Shown piece after piece: positions 1 through 8,690 of a DNA stretch of 11,956 nucleotides. The translations under genes and the position numbers were made by a program. The notes beneath the pieces were generated by a model. That model searched no databases, was not told where the DNA came from, and saw nothing but the letters and a program-made list of their open reading frames with translations. The first letter of the stretch is position 1. Every line of letters begins with the position of its first letter. This stretch comes from Methyloglobulus sp. (GTDB lineage: Bacteria > Pseudomonadota > Gammaproteobacteria > Methylococcales > Methylomonadaceae), in contig JABFSV010000174.1 of the NCBI GenBank assembly GCA_013140405.1, forward strand, positions 1 to 11,956. Reading direction: 5' to 3'.

Positions 1-1259
1 CTAAGGATATAACAGACCCAAAAATCAAGGTGCCTTATAAATATCCCAAGAAGGTCAGCATTCGCTCCTATAATCCTGCGGTAAGCGGACATAAAGGCCA
101 GATCAAGAAAGCAGTTGATTTACTGCTGACTGCCGAGCGTCCGGTAATTTATTCGGGTGGTGGCGTGGTATTAGGCGAAGCCAGTAAGGAACTGACCGAA
201 TTCAGCCGAATGCTGGGTTATCCGGTAACTAATACCCTGATGGGTTTGGGTGCGTATCCTGCAACTGACAAGCAATTTATCGGCATGTTGGGTATGCACG
301 GCACGTATGAAGCCAATATGGCGATGCACGAAAGTGATGTGATTATCGCTATCGGCGCACGGTTTGACGACAGGGTTACTGGCAAGCTGGATTTGTTTTG
401 CCCGTATGCCAAGATTATCCATATTGATGTCGATCCGGCTTCTATTTCCAAAACTGTTAAGGTGGACATTCCCATCGTCGGCGAAGTCAAGCCGGTGCTG
501 GAACAGATGATTGATCTCATCAAGGAAAGCAAAAAAACGCCCCATAAAAAAGCGTTGGAGACTTGGTGGAAACAAATCAATGACTGGCAAGGCATTGATT
601 GCCTTGAATATGACCGTAAAAGTCCGTTGATTAAGCCGCAATTCGTCATCGAGCAATTGTATGAGGTGACTAAAGGCGATGCGTATGTCACGTCGGACGT
701 AGGTCAACATCAGATGTGGGCAGCACAGTACTACCGCTTCGATAAGCCACGTCGTTGGATTAACTCAGGTGGTTTGGGAACGATGGGGTTTGGATTACCA
801 GCCGCTATCGGCGTTAAACTCGCCCATCCCGATGCCGATGTGGCTTGTGTGACTGGTGAAGCCAGTATCCAGATGTGTATCCAGGAACTGTCCACGGCGT
901 TGCAATATAAAACGCCGATTAAGATTGTTAACCTGAATAACCGTTTTATGGGCATGGTGCGTCAGTGGCAGGAATTTTCTTATGAAAGCCGCTATTCGCA
1001 TTCTTACCTGGATACGTTACCAGACTTTGTTAAACTCGCTGAGGCTTATGGTCATGTCGGGATGCGTATCGACAAGCCCGAACAAGTTAGGCCAGCGTTA
1101 GAAGAAGCGTTTGCCATGAAAGATAGGACAGTGTTCCTGGACATCATTACTGACCAGACCGAAAACGTATACCCTATGATAGAAAATGGCAAAGGCCATC
1201 ATGATATGAAATTGCGGATAGCCGCTACAGGGACGACAACGGATAGGGAGCTGGCCTAA
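1..1259 (+). CDS. ilvI: Acetolactate synthase large subunit (3' part, cut by window start)
   Basis: This is the catalytic subunit of acetohydroxyacid synthase. It is ThDP-, Mg- and FAD-dependent and condenses pyruvate with pyruvate or 2-oxobutyrate in the first common step of valine, leucine and isoleucine synthesis. The frame is open from the window edge: codons from position 3 read KDITDPKIK and run straight into the GTG at 30, so that GTG is internal. About 418 residues are visible of a family length near 570-590. The N-terminal ThDP domain with its catalytic Glu lies outside. Visible are the middle FAD-binding domain (SIRSYNP, MLGMHGTYEANMAMH, RFDDRVTGKL) and the C-terminal ThDP domain (DVGQHQMWAAQYY, NSGGLGTMGFGLPAA, GMVRQWQ). 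The usual GDGS or GEGS of the ThDP/Mg motif is GEAS here (855-866), followed by the conserved NN at 936-941. The stop is directly followed by the ilvH start, so translational coupling is likely. Confidence 0.96.
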   Translation, partial: KDITDPKIKVPYKYPKKVSIRSYNPAVSGHKGQIKKAVDLLLTAERPVIYSGGGVVLGEASKELTEFSRMLGYPVTNTLMGLGAYPATDKQFIGMLGMHGTYEANMAMHESDVIIAIGARFDDRVTGKLDLFCPYAKIIHIDVDPASISKTVKVDIPIVGEVKPVLEQMIDLIKESKKTPHKKALETWWKQINDWQGIDCLEYDRKSPLIKPQFVIEQLYEVTKGDAYVTSDVGQHQMWAAQYYRFDKPRRWINSGGLGTMGFGLPAAIGVKLAHPDADVACVTGEASIQMCIQELSTALQYKTPIKIVNLNNRFMGMVRQWQEFSYESRYSHSYLDTLPDFVKLAEAYGHVGMRIDKPEQVRPALEEAFAMKDRTVFLDIITDQTENVYPMIENGKGHHDMKLRIAATGTTTDRELA

Positions 1260-1751
1260 ATGAGACATATCATTTCAATATTAATGGAGAACGAATCCGG
1301 TGCATTGTCGCGGGTGGCAGGATTGTTTTCAGCGCGTGGTTATAATATCGAATCGTTGACCGTCGCGCCAACCGAAGATGCCAGCTTGTCACGAATGACT
1401 TTGGTGACCAGTGGTAGCGACCAAATCATCGAGCAAATCACCAAGCAGCTTAATAAGTTGATTGACGTGGTCAAGCTGATTGATTTGGCGGAATCCGCCC
1501 ACATCGAACGCGAACTGATGATGATTAAAGTCAAGACCACGGAAGCAAACCGTGAGGAAATCCGCAGCATGACCGATATTTTTCGCGGCAGGATTCTGGA
1601 CATCACGCCAGCCACTTATGTCATCGAACTGACTGGCCCGTCTGAAAAACTGGACGCTTTTATTGCCACGGTGGATGCCGACAATATTATTGAGGTCGTG
1701 CGTTCGGGGGCTACTGGGATTTCCAGGGGCGATAAAGGCTTGCATTTATAA
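1260..1751 (+). CDS. ilvH: Acetolactate synthase small regulatory subunit
   Basis: This is the regulatory subunit of acetohydroxyacid synthase. It activates the large subunit and in this family usually carries valine feedback inhibition. The product is 163 residues, the same length as E. coli IlvH. An N-terminal ACT domain (about residues 4-75) includes ENESGALSRVAGLFSARGYN and the SLTVAPTEDASLSRMT segment. The C-terminal ALS_ss_C domain carries REEIRSMTDIFRG, DITPATYVIELTG and the closing SGATGISRGDKG. The ATG starts directly after the TAA of ilvI with no spacer, and AGGGAG at 1245-1250 lies inside the end of ilvI, so the two genes are one transcript. Family identity is clear; whether valine inhibits this enzyme cannot be read from the sequence alone. 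Confidence 0.97.
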   Translation: MRHIISILMENESGALSRVAGLFSARGYNIESLTVAPTEDASLSRMTLVTSGSDQIIEQITKQLNKLIDVVKLIDLAESAHIERELMMIKVKTTEANREEIRSMTDIFRGRILDITPATYVIELTGPSEKLDAFIATVDADNIIEVVRSGATGISRGDKGLHL

Positions 1752-1788
1752 GCACGGCACCTTCATCTAATTAATAGTTTCTTTTTAA

Positions 1789-2823
<1,035 letters not shown>

Positions 2824-2843
2824 TCATAGTTTCGGTTGAACAC

Positions 2844-2872
2844 AAAAAAGCCCGTTTTATACGGGCTTTTTT
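2844..2872 (+). terminator. Intrinsic terminator of the ilv operon
   Basis: A perfect 11-bp stem, AAAAAAGCCCG with CGGGCTTTTTT, encloses the 7-base loop TTTTATA. It starts 20 bases after the ilvC stop. The GC-rich core followed by a T run is the classic factor-independent form, and the flanking A run would let it work on the other strand too. It separates the ilv operon from the ATPase gene. Confidence 0.93.
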
Positions 2873-3045
2873 ATTATTTGAAAACCAGCAAGCAGAGTTA
2901 TTTAAGATGGCTTCGTTATTGTAATGTAGGCACCATTGCTGAATACAGATCATCTTAACCCAAGTATACTCATGCTTAAACCCTAAACGAATTGCTACAC
3001 TTTAAACTTTATAATTTCACTTATTCCGGAATTTTTCATTAAGTA
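2873..3045. other. Intergenic leader before the GspE-like gene
   Basis: No gene is seen here. It contains an 8-bp inverted repeat, TTAAGATG (2902-2909) and CATCTTAA (2951-2958), 41 bases apart. Two -10-like boxes are present, TATACT at 2965-2970 and TATAAT at 3010-3015, but neither has a convincing -35 at normal spacing. The promoter of the next gene is probably here but cannot be fixed by eye. Confidence 0.4.
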
Positions 3046-4830
3046 ATGAATGATCAAAAGCAAGCAAATGAAAAACTCGATCTAAATCGGGTGTTATTAT
3101 GGTTACAGGCTGACGGTATCCTGTCCGATTCTGATTCAGAGAAATGTAGACAACTTGCAGCCGGCAATATCGGCAAAGGTAAACACCCGCTGAAAATTAT
3201 CGCCGAAGCTGGGGTACAGGATAAAACCCAACTTGGAAAATTGCTCATTTTGGAAAATTTGACTTCTTGGTTGGCTGATAAGGTGGGGCTGCCTTATTAC
3301 TATATCGACCCCTTAAAAATCGACATTCCCACGGTCACTTCCCTATATAGCAGAAACTACGCATTTAATTACAATATTTTGCCAATCATGTTCCATAAAC
3401 GTGAGATCGTAATTGCAACTGCGGAACCCTACGTGCGTAGCTGGGAAGCAGACCTAGTACGTATGCACAACTGCACTATCAAACGGGTACTGTCAAATCC
3501 AGACGATATTTCCCGTTACTTAGGTGAGTTTTATTCGTTCGCTAAATCCCTAAAAGGTGCAACTCTGGCGCGGGCTGAAGACAAAAGCACAGGGAATATT
3601 CAGAACTTCGAGCAACTGCTGGAGCTTAGCAAATCAACTGACCTCGATGTCAACAACCAACATATTGTCAATCTCGTCAATTGGTTATTGCAATTTGCGT
3701 TTGACCAGCGTGCCAGCGACATTCATATAGAGCCGCGTCGCACCAATGGTAATGTGCGCTTTCGCATAGACGGTATTTTGCATACTGTTTATAAGCTGCC
3801 ACCTCAAATTATGAATGCGGTGCTCAGTCGGCTAAAAATCCTGGGCCGCATGAATATCGCCGAGAAACGGTTGCCCCAAGATGGCCGCATCAAAACCCAA
3901 AATAATCTACAAAAAGAAATAGAACTACGGTTATCGACCATGCCGACGGCATTCGGCGAAAAAATGGTTATGCGTATTTTCGACCCAGAAGTATTGATGC
4001 GTAATTATGAACAGCTAGGTTTCAACAAGCGCGAGTTGGAATTATGGAGCAAAATGACTGCCATGTCCCATGGCATTATTTTGGTCACCGGCCCGACTGG
4101 GTCAGGCAAAACCACCACGCTTTATTCCACATTGAAAAATTTGGCAACGCCGGAAGTCAATTTATGCACTGTTGAAGACCCCATCGAACAGATAGAACCC
4201 AGCTTTAACCAAATGCAGGTGCAACATAACATAGGCCTAGATTTTGCGACGGGTATCCGCACTTTGATGCGCCAAGATCCCGATATAATCATGGTGGGTG
4301 AGATTCGTGATTTACAGACCGCAGAAATGGTGGTGCAAGCGTCATTAACTGGTCATCTGGTGTTTTCTACTTTACACACCAATAATGCACCAGCCGCCAT
4401 TACCCGTTTGATTAATATTGGATTGCCAGCTTATTTGATTCAACAAACCATTGTTGGTGTCATGGCACAACGGTTAATTCGGACCTTATGCAAACATTGC
4501 AAAAAACCCAATCCCATTAGCGATGCCGAGTGGCAATCTCTGGTTGCGCCATTTAAAGTTACCAAACCAGATCAGGTTTATCATGCAGTCGGGTGTTTAG
4601 AATGCCGTAATACCGGCTATTCTGGACGTATTGGCATTTATGAAATATTTGAAAGCACCAAGGCTTTGCAAAAATTGATTGTTGAAGGTTTTGAAACCGA
4701 GTTATTGCAAAAACAGGCTTGCAAAGAAGGGATGCGACCCTTACGATTGAGCGGTGCGGAAAAAGTTGCGAAAGGTGTGACAACAATTGAGGAAGTCCTC
4801 AGGGTTGCACCAGAAGGGCTGTCTTCCTAA
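3046..4830 (+). CDS. GspE/PilB-family secretion or type IV pilus ATPase, orphan
   Basis: This is a hexameric cytoplasmic ATPase of the type II secretion / type IV pilus assembly family. The 594 residues comprise an N-terminal MshEN/T2SSE_N-like region (about 1-160), the N2 domain with FDQRASDIHIEPR, RFRIDGILH and EKRLPQDGRI, and the ATPase core. Walker A GPTGSGKT is at 349-356. The Asp box is CTVEDPIEQ, Walker B DIIMVGEIRD is at 413-422 and the His box is LTGHLVFSTLHTNNA. A CxxC pair at C482/C485 and C517/C520 forms the zinc finger typical of GspE and PilB. All catalytic motifs are intact, so it should be active. No pilin, PilC/GspF, prepilin peptidase or secretin gene adjoins it, so which machine it powers cannot be told. 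There is no clear Shine-Dalgarno sequence before the ATG. I did not see the canonical c-di-GMP motif of MshE. Confidence 0.92.
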   Translation: MNDQKQANEKLDLNRVLLWLQADGILSDSDSEKCRQLAAGNIGKGKHPLKIIAEAGVQDKTQLGKLLILENLTSWLADKVGLPYYYIDPLKIDIPTVTSLYSRNYAFNYNILPIMFHKREIVIATAEPYVRSWEADLVRMHNCTIKRVLSNPDDISRYLGEFYSFAKSLKGATLARAEDKSTGNIQNFEQLLELSKSTDLDVNNQHIVNLVNWLLQFAFDQRASDIHIEPRRTNGNVRFRIDGILHTVYKLPPQIMNAVLSRLKILGRMNIAEKRLPQDGRIKTQNNLQKEIELRLSTMPTAFGEKMVMRIFDPEVLMRNYEQLGFNKRELELWSKMTAMSHGIILVTGPTGSGKTTTLYSTLKNLATPEVNLCTVEDPIEQIEPSFNQMQVQHNIGLDFATGIRTLMRQDPDIIMVGEIRDLQTAEMVVQASLTGHLVFSTLHTNNAPAAITRLINIGLPAYLIQQTIVGVMAQRLIRTLCKHCKKPNPISDAEWQSLVAPFKVTKPDQVYHAVGCLECRNTGYSGRIGIYEIFESTKALQKLIVEGFETELLQKQACKEGMRPLRLSGAEKVAKGVTTIEEVLRVAPEGLSS

Positions 4831-4984
4831 AAGTCTATAAGTCCGATAAAAAGCAGGGCGAATTAGAGGCGTAAACATAAGGCAAATCCCTATATATTAA
4901 AGATTGCTATTTACGCGTCTCGGCAAGCAATTGCTTCATGCCGCCGTAATAAGCCCCACATCCATTATTGTCCGTGGTCAGCAA
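4831..4984. other. Convergent spacer between GspE-like gene and ypfJ
   Basis: No gene is called here. It contains a 12-base palindrome, AAGCAATTGCTT (4925-4936), flanked by CGGCA and TGCCG (4921-4925 and 4939-4943). Together these can form an imperfect hairpin, but there is no T run on either side, so a terminator is not assured. On the minus strand the ypfJ frame stays open after its stop for 25 codons (see findings). Confidence 0.4.
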
Positions 4985-5845
4985 TTAAAGTTTTTTCGCC
5001 TTAAAGGTATCACATTGCGTGAGATCTCCGTTTTTTGCGCCAACACTGAACCAGCGCATCCGTTGTTCCGAAGAGCCGTGCGTAAAGGATTCAGGTACGA
5101 CATAACCTTGTGATTGTTTTTGTAAACGATCATCACCAACACCACTGGCGGCGGCCAAGGCTTCTTCGAGATCACCCGGCTCCAGGATTTTACGGAATTG
5201 ATTGGCGCGATTAGCCCATACTCCGGCAAAGCAGTCGGCTTGCAACTCCATACGCATTTGTAATTGGTTGCCCTGAGCCTCGCCGCCACGTTGCCGAACA
5301 GCATTAACCTGATCGGCGACACCTAAAAGGTTTTGGACATGATGCCCGACTTCATGGGCGAGAACATAAGCCTGGGCAAAATCACCTGGCGCGTTATGCC
5401 GCGTGGCAAGATCATTAAAGAAACTCATATCAAGATAGAGCTTATGGTCGCCAGGGCAATAGAATGGCCCCATCGCAGCTTGCGCGAAACCGCACGCAGA
5501 TTGCACTTGTCCACTAAAAAGAACCAGCTTAGGCTCTTCATAACGACCGCCCAATTGCTGAAAAATAGCTCCCCACGTATCTTCGGTATCGGCTAAAACC
5601 ACGGACATGAATTTTTTCAGCCTTTCATCCTGTGGACTGGATGCCACAGGTGAAGATTGCTGCGAAACACTGGACAGTTGCCCTACAGTATTCAGGACGA
5701 TTCTAGGATCTACACCCAAAAGCAGCGCAATGACAGCCATAGCGGCGACTCCCAAGCCACCGCCCACAAATCCCCTGCGACGACCCACGCCCATGCTGCG
5801 GCGATCTTCAATATTGTCACTTTCCCGTCCATCATCCTGGCGCAT
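4985..5845 (-). CDS. ypfJ: Membrane-anchored neutral zinc metallopeptidase, YpfJ/KPN_02809 family
   Basis: The 286 residues nearly match the 287 of E. coli YpfJ (Zn_peptidase family, PF04228); its substrate is not established. The N-terminus MRQDDGRESDNIEDRR is the family hallmark. It is followed by an Arg patch (22-24) and one membrane segment (about 25-45), which predicts a short cytoplasmic tail and a periplasmic catalytic domain. The zinc motif HEVGH gives H164, E165 and H168, and a conserved downstream acidic region reads MELQADCFAGVWA. The family's C-terminal SFTHGSSEQRMRWF and QCDTF are present. An in-frame ATG at 5926 would add 27 residues unlike the family. I chose 5845 because AAGAGG lies eight bases ahead and the family N-terminus begins there. 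It is divergent from the b561 gene. Confidence 0.93.
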   Translation of the reverse strand: MRQDDGRESDNIEDRRSMGVGRRRGFVGGGLGVAAMAVIALLLGVDPRIVLNTVGQLSSVSQQSSPVASSPQDERLKKFMSVVLADTEDTWGAIFQQLGGRYEEPKLVLFSGQVQSACGFAQAAMGPFYCPGDHKLYLDMSFFNDLATRHNAPGDFAQAYVLAHEVGHHVQNLLGVADQVNAVRQRGGEAQGNQLQMRMELQADCFAGVWANRANQFRKILEPGDLEEALAAASGVGDDRLQKQSQGYVVPESFTHGSSEQRMRWFSVGAKNGDLTQCDTFKAKKL

Positions 5846-5853
5846 AAGGATTG

Positions 5854-5859
5854 CCTCTT
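5854..5859 (-). promoter_or_regulatory. Ribosome binding site of ypfJ
   Basis: AAGAGG on the minus strand, eight bases before the ATG at 5845. It supports the internal start over the upstream ATG at 5926. Confidence 0.7.
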
Positions 5860-5945
5860 GGTTTAAAGTTGTAAATTCTATCAAATAACCACATGATAAA
5901 AGTAATTTTAACGGATAGGAAGGCATATCATTAATTTCATTGCAC

Positions 5946-5951
5946 TATAAT
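5946..5951 (+). promoter_or_regulatory. Possible -10 box for the b561 gene
   Basis: A perfect TATAAT lies about 60 bases before the b561 start in the divergent ypfJ/b561 spacer. I see no good TTGACA-like box at 16-18 bases, so this is a weak call. A minus-strand TAGAAT (5875-5880) is an equally weak candidate for ypfJ. Confidence 0.3.
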
Positions 5952-5993
5952 GTTAGTATTAGCCAATTGCCGCATAGTCTGCAATACCCACAT

Positions 5994-5999
5994 AAGGAG
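5994..5999 (+). promoter_or_regulatory. Ribosome binding site of the b561 gene
   Basis: AAGGAG six bases before the ATG at 6006 is a near-ideal Shine-Dalgarno. It decides the start against the in-frame ATG at 5940. Confidence 0.85.
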
Positions 6000-6005
6000 T
6001 ACGAA

Positions 6006-6584
6006 ATGAAATCCACAAAATTAATTAAAGTCTGGGATTTGCCGCTTAGAGTTTTTCACTGGCTGCTGGTTGCTGGTTTTTTCGTTGCCTATCTGACAGA
6101 AGAGGAACTATTACCTGTACATGTTTGGGCTGGCTACCTCGTCCTTGGTTTGCTCATCTTCCGGTTGGTTTGGGGATTTGTGGGCAACAGCTATGCGCGA
6201 TTTACCAATTTTTTGTGCAGCCCAACCAAATCCTTCGCTTATCTCAAAGGCGCTGTTGCCCTAACATCTAAGCGCTATCTTGGCCATAATCCCGCAGGAG
6301 CAGGCATGATAGTGCTGTTAATCGTGAGTTTGTTTGCGACCGTTATCTCAGGGCTCGTTGTTTACGCAGCCGACCAAAATTTGGGGCCGCTTGCAGGTAT
6401 GGTAGGGACTAGCAATGAAGATTTCTGGGAAGAAGTACACGAAATGGCGGCTAACTTTACGTTACTGCTGGTTGTTGTGCATGTTGTGGGAGTCGCTTTT
6501 GAAAGTTTTATACACAAAGAAAATTTGGCAAAATCTATGTGGAACGGATACAAAACGTCGGACGATACTGATGAAGACAAATAG
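6006..6584 (+). CDS. b561-family membrane cytochrome b
   Basis: This is a four-helix inner-membrane dihaem cytochrome b of the bacterial b561 / Ni-Fe hydrogenase b-type family (PF01292). Such proteins pass electrons between quinones and periplasmic partners. The 192 residues start with KVWDLPLRVFHW, the family opening. Histidines placed to bind haem are H18 in helix 1, H39 at the head of helix 2 (HVWAGYLVLG), H145 (HEMAANF) and H159 (VVHVVG) in helix 4. Membrane spans lie at about 14-30, 38-60, 97-120 and 146-166. The motif RLVWGFVGNSYARF follows helix 2, and the C-terminal tail is short and acidic. A longer reading from 5940 adds 22 residues before the strong RBS and is rejected. No hydrogenase gene is nearby, so the electron partner is unknown. 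The gene points toward dsbD, with a shared hairpin between them. Confidence 0.92.
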   Translation: MKSTKLIKVWDLPLRVFHWLLVAGFFVAYLTEEELLPVHVWAGYLVLGLLIFRLVWGFVGNSYARFTNFLCSPTKSFAYLKGAVALTSKRYLGHNPAGAGMIVLLIVSLFATVISGLVVYAADQNLGPLAGMVGTSNEDFWEEVHEMAANFTLLLVVVHVVGVAFESFIHKENLAKSMWNGYKTSDDTDEDK

Positions 6585-6609
6585 TCGTTAATAAATCCTC
6601 TGCCCTGCT

Positions 6610-6642
6610 CCCGTTTTATACCTCAAGTAGGTATAAAACGGG
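6610..6642. terminator. Long perfect hairpin between convergent b561 gene and dsbD
   Basis: CCCGTTTTATACCT (6610-6623) and AGGTATAAAACGGG (6629-6642) form a 14-bp perfect stem with the 5-base loop CAAGT. It sits 26 bases after the b561 stop and about 65 bases past the dsbD stop on the other strand. There is no T run on either side. It may act as a bidirectional terminator or as a 3'-end mRNA stabiliser. Confidence 0.65.
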
Positions 6643-6706
6643 GTATTCAATAACTCAACGCGATGTCTTAATGCTTTGCATTTTGACTATGCAAAAAAAC
6701 CAAGAA

Positions 6707-8617
6707 TCAAGACAATCTATCAAGTTCAGCTACCATTTTTTGGGTCGCTTTGTAATCTGTACCAGACCAAACTAATTTACCTTCAGGCGTGATAATTGCG
6801 AAGTAAGGCAAACCTATTTTTAACTGGCGGTGTTCCTGGCTTGCACGAAACTTTTCAAACTCAGGTTCTTTGTCTACTAGCTTTACAGCAATAGCCTTTT
6901 CACGTAAGGCTTGGTTCAACTGCTCGTTATTTGCAGATTCTTTTTTAAACTCTGTGCAGTTGGCGCACCAGCTTGCATAAAAGTCGATGAAGATCGGTTT
7001 ACCCGTTTCTTGGGCTACTTTTTTTGCTGCATCAAAACTTCTATACCAAGATATTCCCGCTTCTTTTTGTACTGGCAAAGCGGCTGGAATATTATTGGAT
7101 GCAGCGCTTTGCACAGCACCGTTGTGTGCGAATGATTCTGCTTGAGCCGTATTCATAAAAGGCAATTGTCCCATTCCGGCAACAACCAACCAACCACCAA
7201 CGATGATGGAGAGTACGCCAACATAATGTTGCATTTTTTGATTAGGCTGGGCGTCACGCGGCATTAAGGTCAATACATGGCAATGTACGACGGCAATCCA
7301 GATTGCCACCAAGCCGATAGCCAGAGTAACCGTCGTTGAAGGATCAACACCCAACACGCCCATGCCTTTTTGCAGATACGTATAAGCAAAGTACAGGATC
7401 ATAAAACCAAACGCATATTTGACTTTGTTCATCCAGTAACCCGCTTTGGGCATCTTCTTAAATTTAACGACACTGATTATAAAAAATGGCAAGCCTACAC
7501 CCAGTCCAAAACCAGACATCATCACACTGCCTTGTGAGGCGATAGAAAGTTTCCCCCAAAAATCTAAACTTTGATTAATTAGAGCCAAAGCAGCCGCTTT
7601 TTCAGCTATGTTATCGGCAACTTGCAACAGCAATGCGAAAACAATAGGGCCAACGCAAGGCGAAATAACCAAACCTGCAACGCTACCCATTAACAAAGTG
7701 CCGCTTACACCTTTTACTTTAGAAGAATGCTGGTCTAACGAATGCACTTCATTTTGCATAAAGCTCAGTTCATAGAAGCCCAATAAAGCAATAGCAAAAA
7801 AGGCAAAGAACACGGCAAAGCCTAAATTAACAAAGGCCGATTGCATGAAGGTATTAAATGCACCGCCCGTCATCCCTGCCATTAAGCCTAATGCCATGTA
7901 AGTAAGCACCATTCCAATAAAGTAGGCCAAGGCATGTTGTTTTTCCTTGCTGGCATCACCATTAGCCCTGCCCACGATAAACATGGAGGTAATCGGCAAC
8001 ATAGGGTAAACACAAGGGGTTGCAACAGATAACAGACCAGCAACGAACATCAAACCGAACATGATAAACATGTTGTTTTTATTGCTTTCAAACAACGCCA
8101 ACAGCTTATCCATGAAACTCAACGACTCATCATCTTGCACAGATGCGGCAACCGTTGAAGCAGGTAGCGTCAAATCGGCCTGTGTCGTTTGTGGACGAAA
8201 ACATACGTTAGTCAATTCGTTACACAACTGGTAAGTCAGTTCCAGGCTTGCTGAATTAACAATTGCTGGCTTAGAACCAGTTTGTGCCAATTCCAGGGTG
8301 AAATCACCCTTATCGCGCAGGACATTCGCTTTGACTAAGCTATCATGCACGCCAGCAGGTTTTTCTAACTTGCTGATGGTTAAGCCTGAAGCGACCAATT
8401 TTGAGTTAGGGTCAACAGTAACGGGGATGTAAATATTATCATCGCCGGTATCCAAATAAGCATGATGATCTTTGGGTACAGTCAACGTCAGCCGGTACTG
8501 TGCAGGCCATTTATCAGTATTAAGCGGGGTAACGCTGAAACCCGCTTTGGGGATTTCTGCATAGGTTAAGCTGACGCTTAACATCAACAGGGTGATTATT
8601 GATACAAAATTTTTCAT
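6707..8617 (-). CDS. dsbD: Thiol:disulfide interchange protein DsbD
   Basis: DsbD carries reducing equivalents from cytoplasmic thioredoxin across the inner membrane to periplasmic thiol proteins. All three modules and all six catalytic Cys are present in 636 residues. A signal peptide (about 1-20) leads to the periplasmic alpha domain with C132 and C139 (LCNELTNVC). The membrane beta domain, with about eight spans, carries C202 (ATPCVYPMLP) and C321 (ISPCVGPIV). The C-terminal gamma thioredoxin domain has WCANC at C551 and C554. It is about 70 residues longer than E. coli DsbD (565); much of this lies in extended loops near 283-305 and 335-362. The Shine-Dalgarno is weak (AGGTAA). It is the last minus-strand gene after the TlpA, DUF4266 and DUF3570 genes, 229 bases downstream, so it may share their transcript or use its own promoter. 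It could reduce the neighbouring TlpA protein. Confidence 0.96.
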   Translation of the reverse strand: MKNFVSIITLLMLSVSLTYAEIPKAGFSVTPLNTDKWPAQYRLTLTVPKDHHAYLDTGDDNIYIPVTVDPNSKLVASGLTISKLEKPAGVHDSLVKANVLRDKGDFTLELAQTGSKPAIVNSASLELTYQLCNELTNVCFRPQTTQADLTLPASTVAASVQDDESLSFMDKLLALFESNKNNMFIMFGLMFVAGLLSVATPCVYPMLPITSMFIVGRANGDASKEKQHALAYFIGMVLTYMALGLMAGMTGGAFNTFMQSAFVNLGFAVFFAFFAIALLGFYELSFMQNEVHSLDQHSSKVKGVSGTLLMGSVAGLVISPCVGPIVFALLLQVADNIAEKAAALALINQSLDFWGKLSIASQGSVMMSGFGLGVGLPFFIISVVKFKKMPKAGYWMNKVKYAFGFMILYFAYTYLQKGMGVLGVDPSTTVTLAIGLVAIWIAVVHCHVLTLMPRDAQPNQKMQHYVGVLSIIVGGWLVVAGMGQLPFMNTAQAESFAHNGAVQSAASNNIPAALPVQKEAGISWYRSFDAAKKVAQETGKPIFIDFYASWCANCTEFKKESANNEQLNQALREKAIAVKLVDKEPEFEKFRASQEHRQLKIGLPYFAIITPEGKLVWSGTDYKATQKMVAELDRLS

Positions 8618-8659
8618 GGTTAATTACCTAAAATATTGTTTAATTTAGTTATTATTTAA

Positions 8660-8690
8660 TCCCGCATTATGATAATTAGTGAACGCGGGA
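8660..8690 (-). promoter_or_regulatory. Hairpin in the dsbD leader
   Basis: Read on the minus strand, TCCCGCGTT and AATGCGGGA pair into a 9-bp stem with one G-T wobble around a 13-base AT-rich loop. It ends 42 bases before the dsbD start. No T run follows, so it is not a standard terminator. It could be an RNA leader structure or an operator. Confidence 0.45.

Noticed and set aside
171..710. Long minus-strand open frames under ilvI
   Set aside because: They lie fully inside a well-conserved coding gene on the other strand, have no RBS or recognisable product, and are shadow frames.
1389..1745. Minus-strand open frame of 118 codons under ilvH
   Set aside because: It is a shadow of ilvH, with no conserved motif.
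2973..3015. Sigma-70 promoter for the GspE-like gene using TATAAT at 3010
   Set aside because: The only TTG-type -35 (TTGCTA at 2992) is 12 bases away, too close, and nothing suitable lies at 16-18 bases.
4904..5113. Plus-strand 69-codon open frame after the ATPase gene
   Set aside because: It overlaps the conserved C-terminal end of ypfJ on the other strand and has no RBS or family feature.
5846..5926. Longer ypfJ start at 5926
   Set aside because: The added 27 residues do not resemble the family N-terminus, and the strong AAGAGG precedes the ATG at 5845.
5940..6005. Longer b561 start at 5940
   Set aside because: The added 22 residues lie before the best RBS (5994-5999), and family members begin at the MKSTK-type start.
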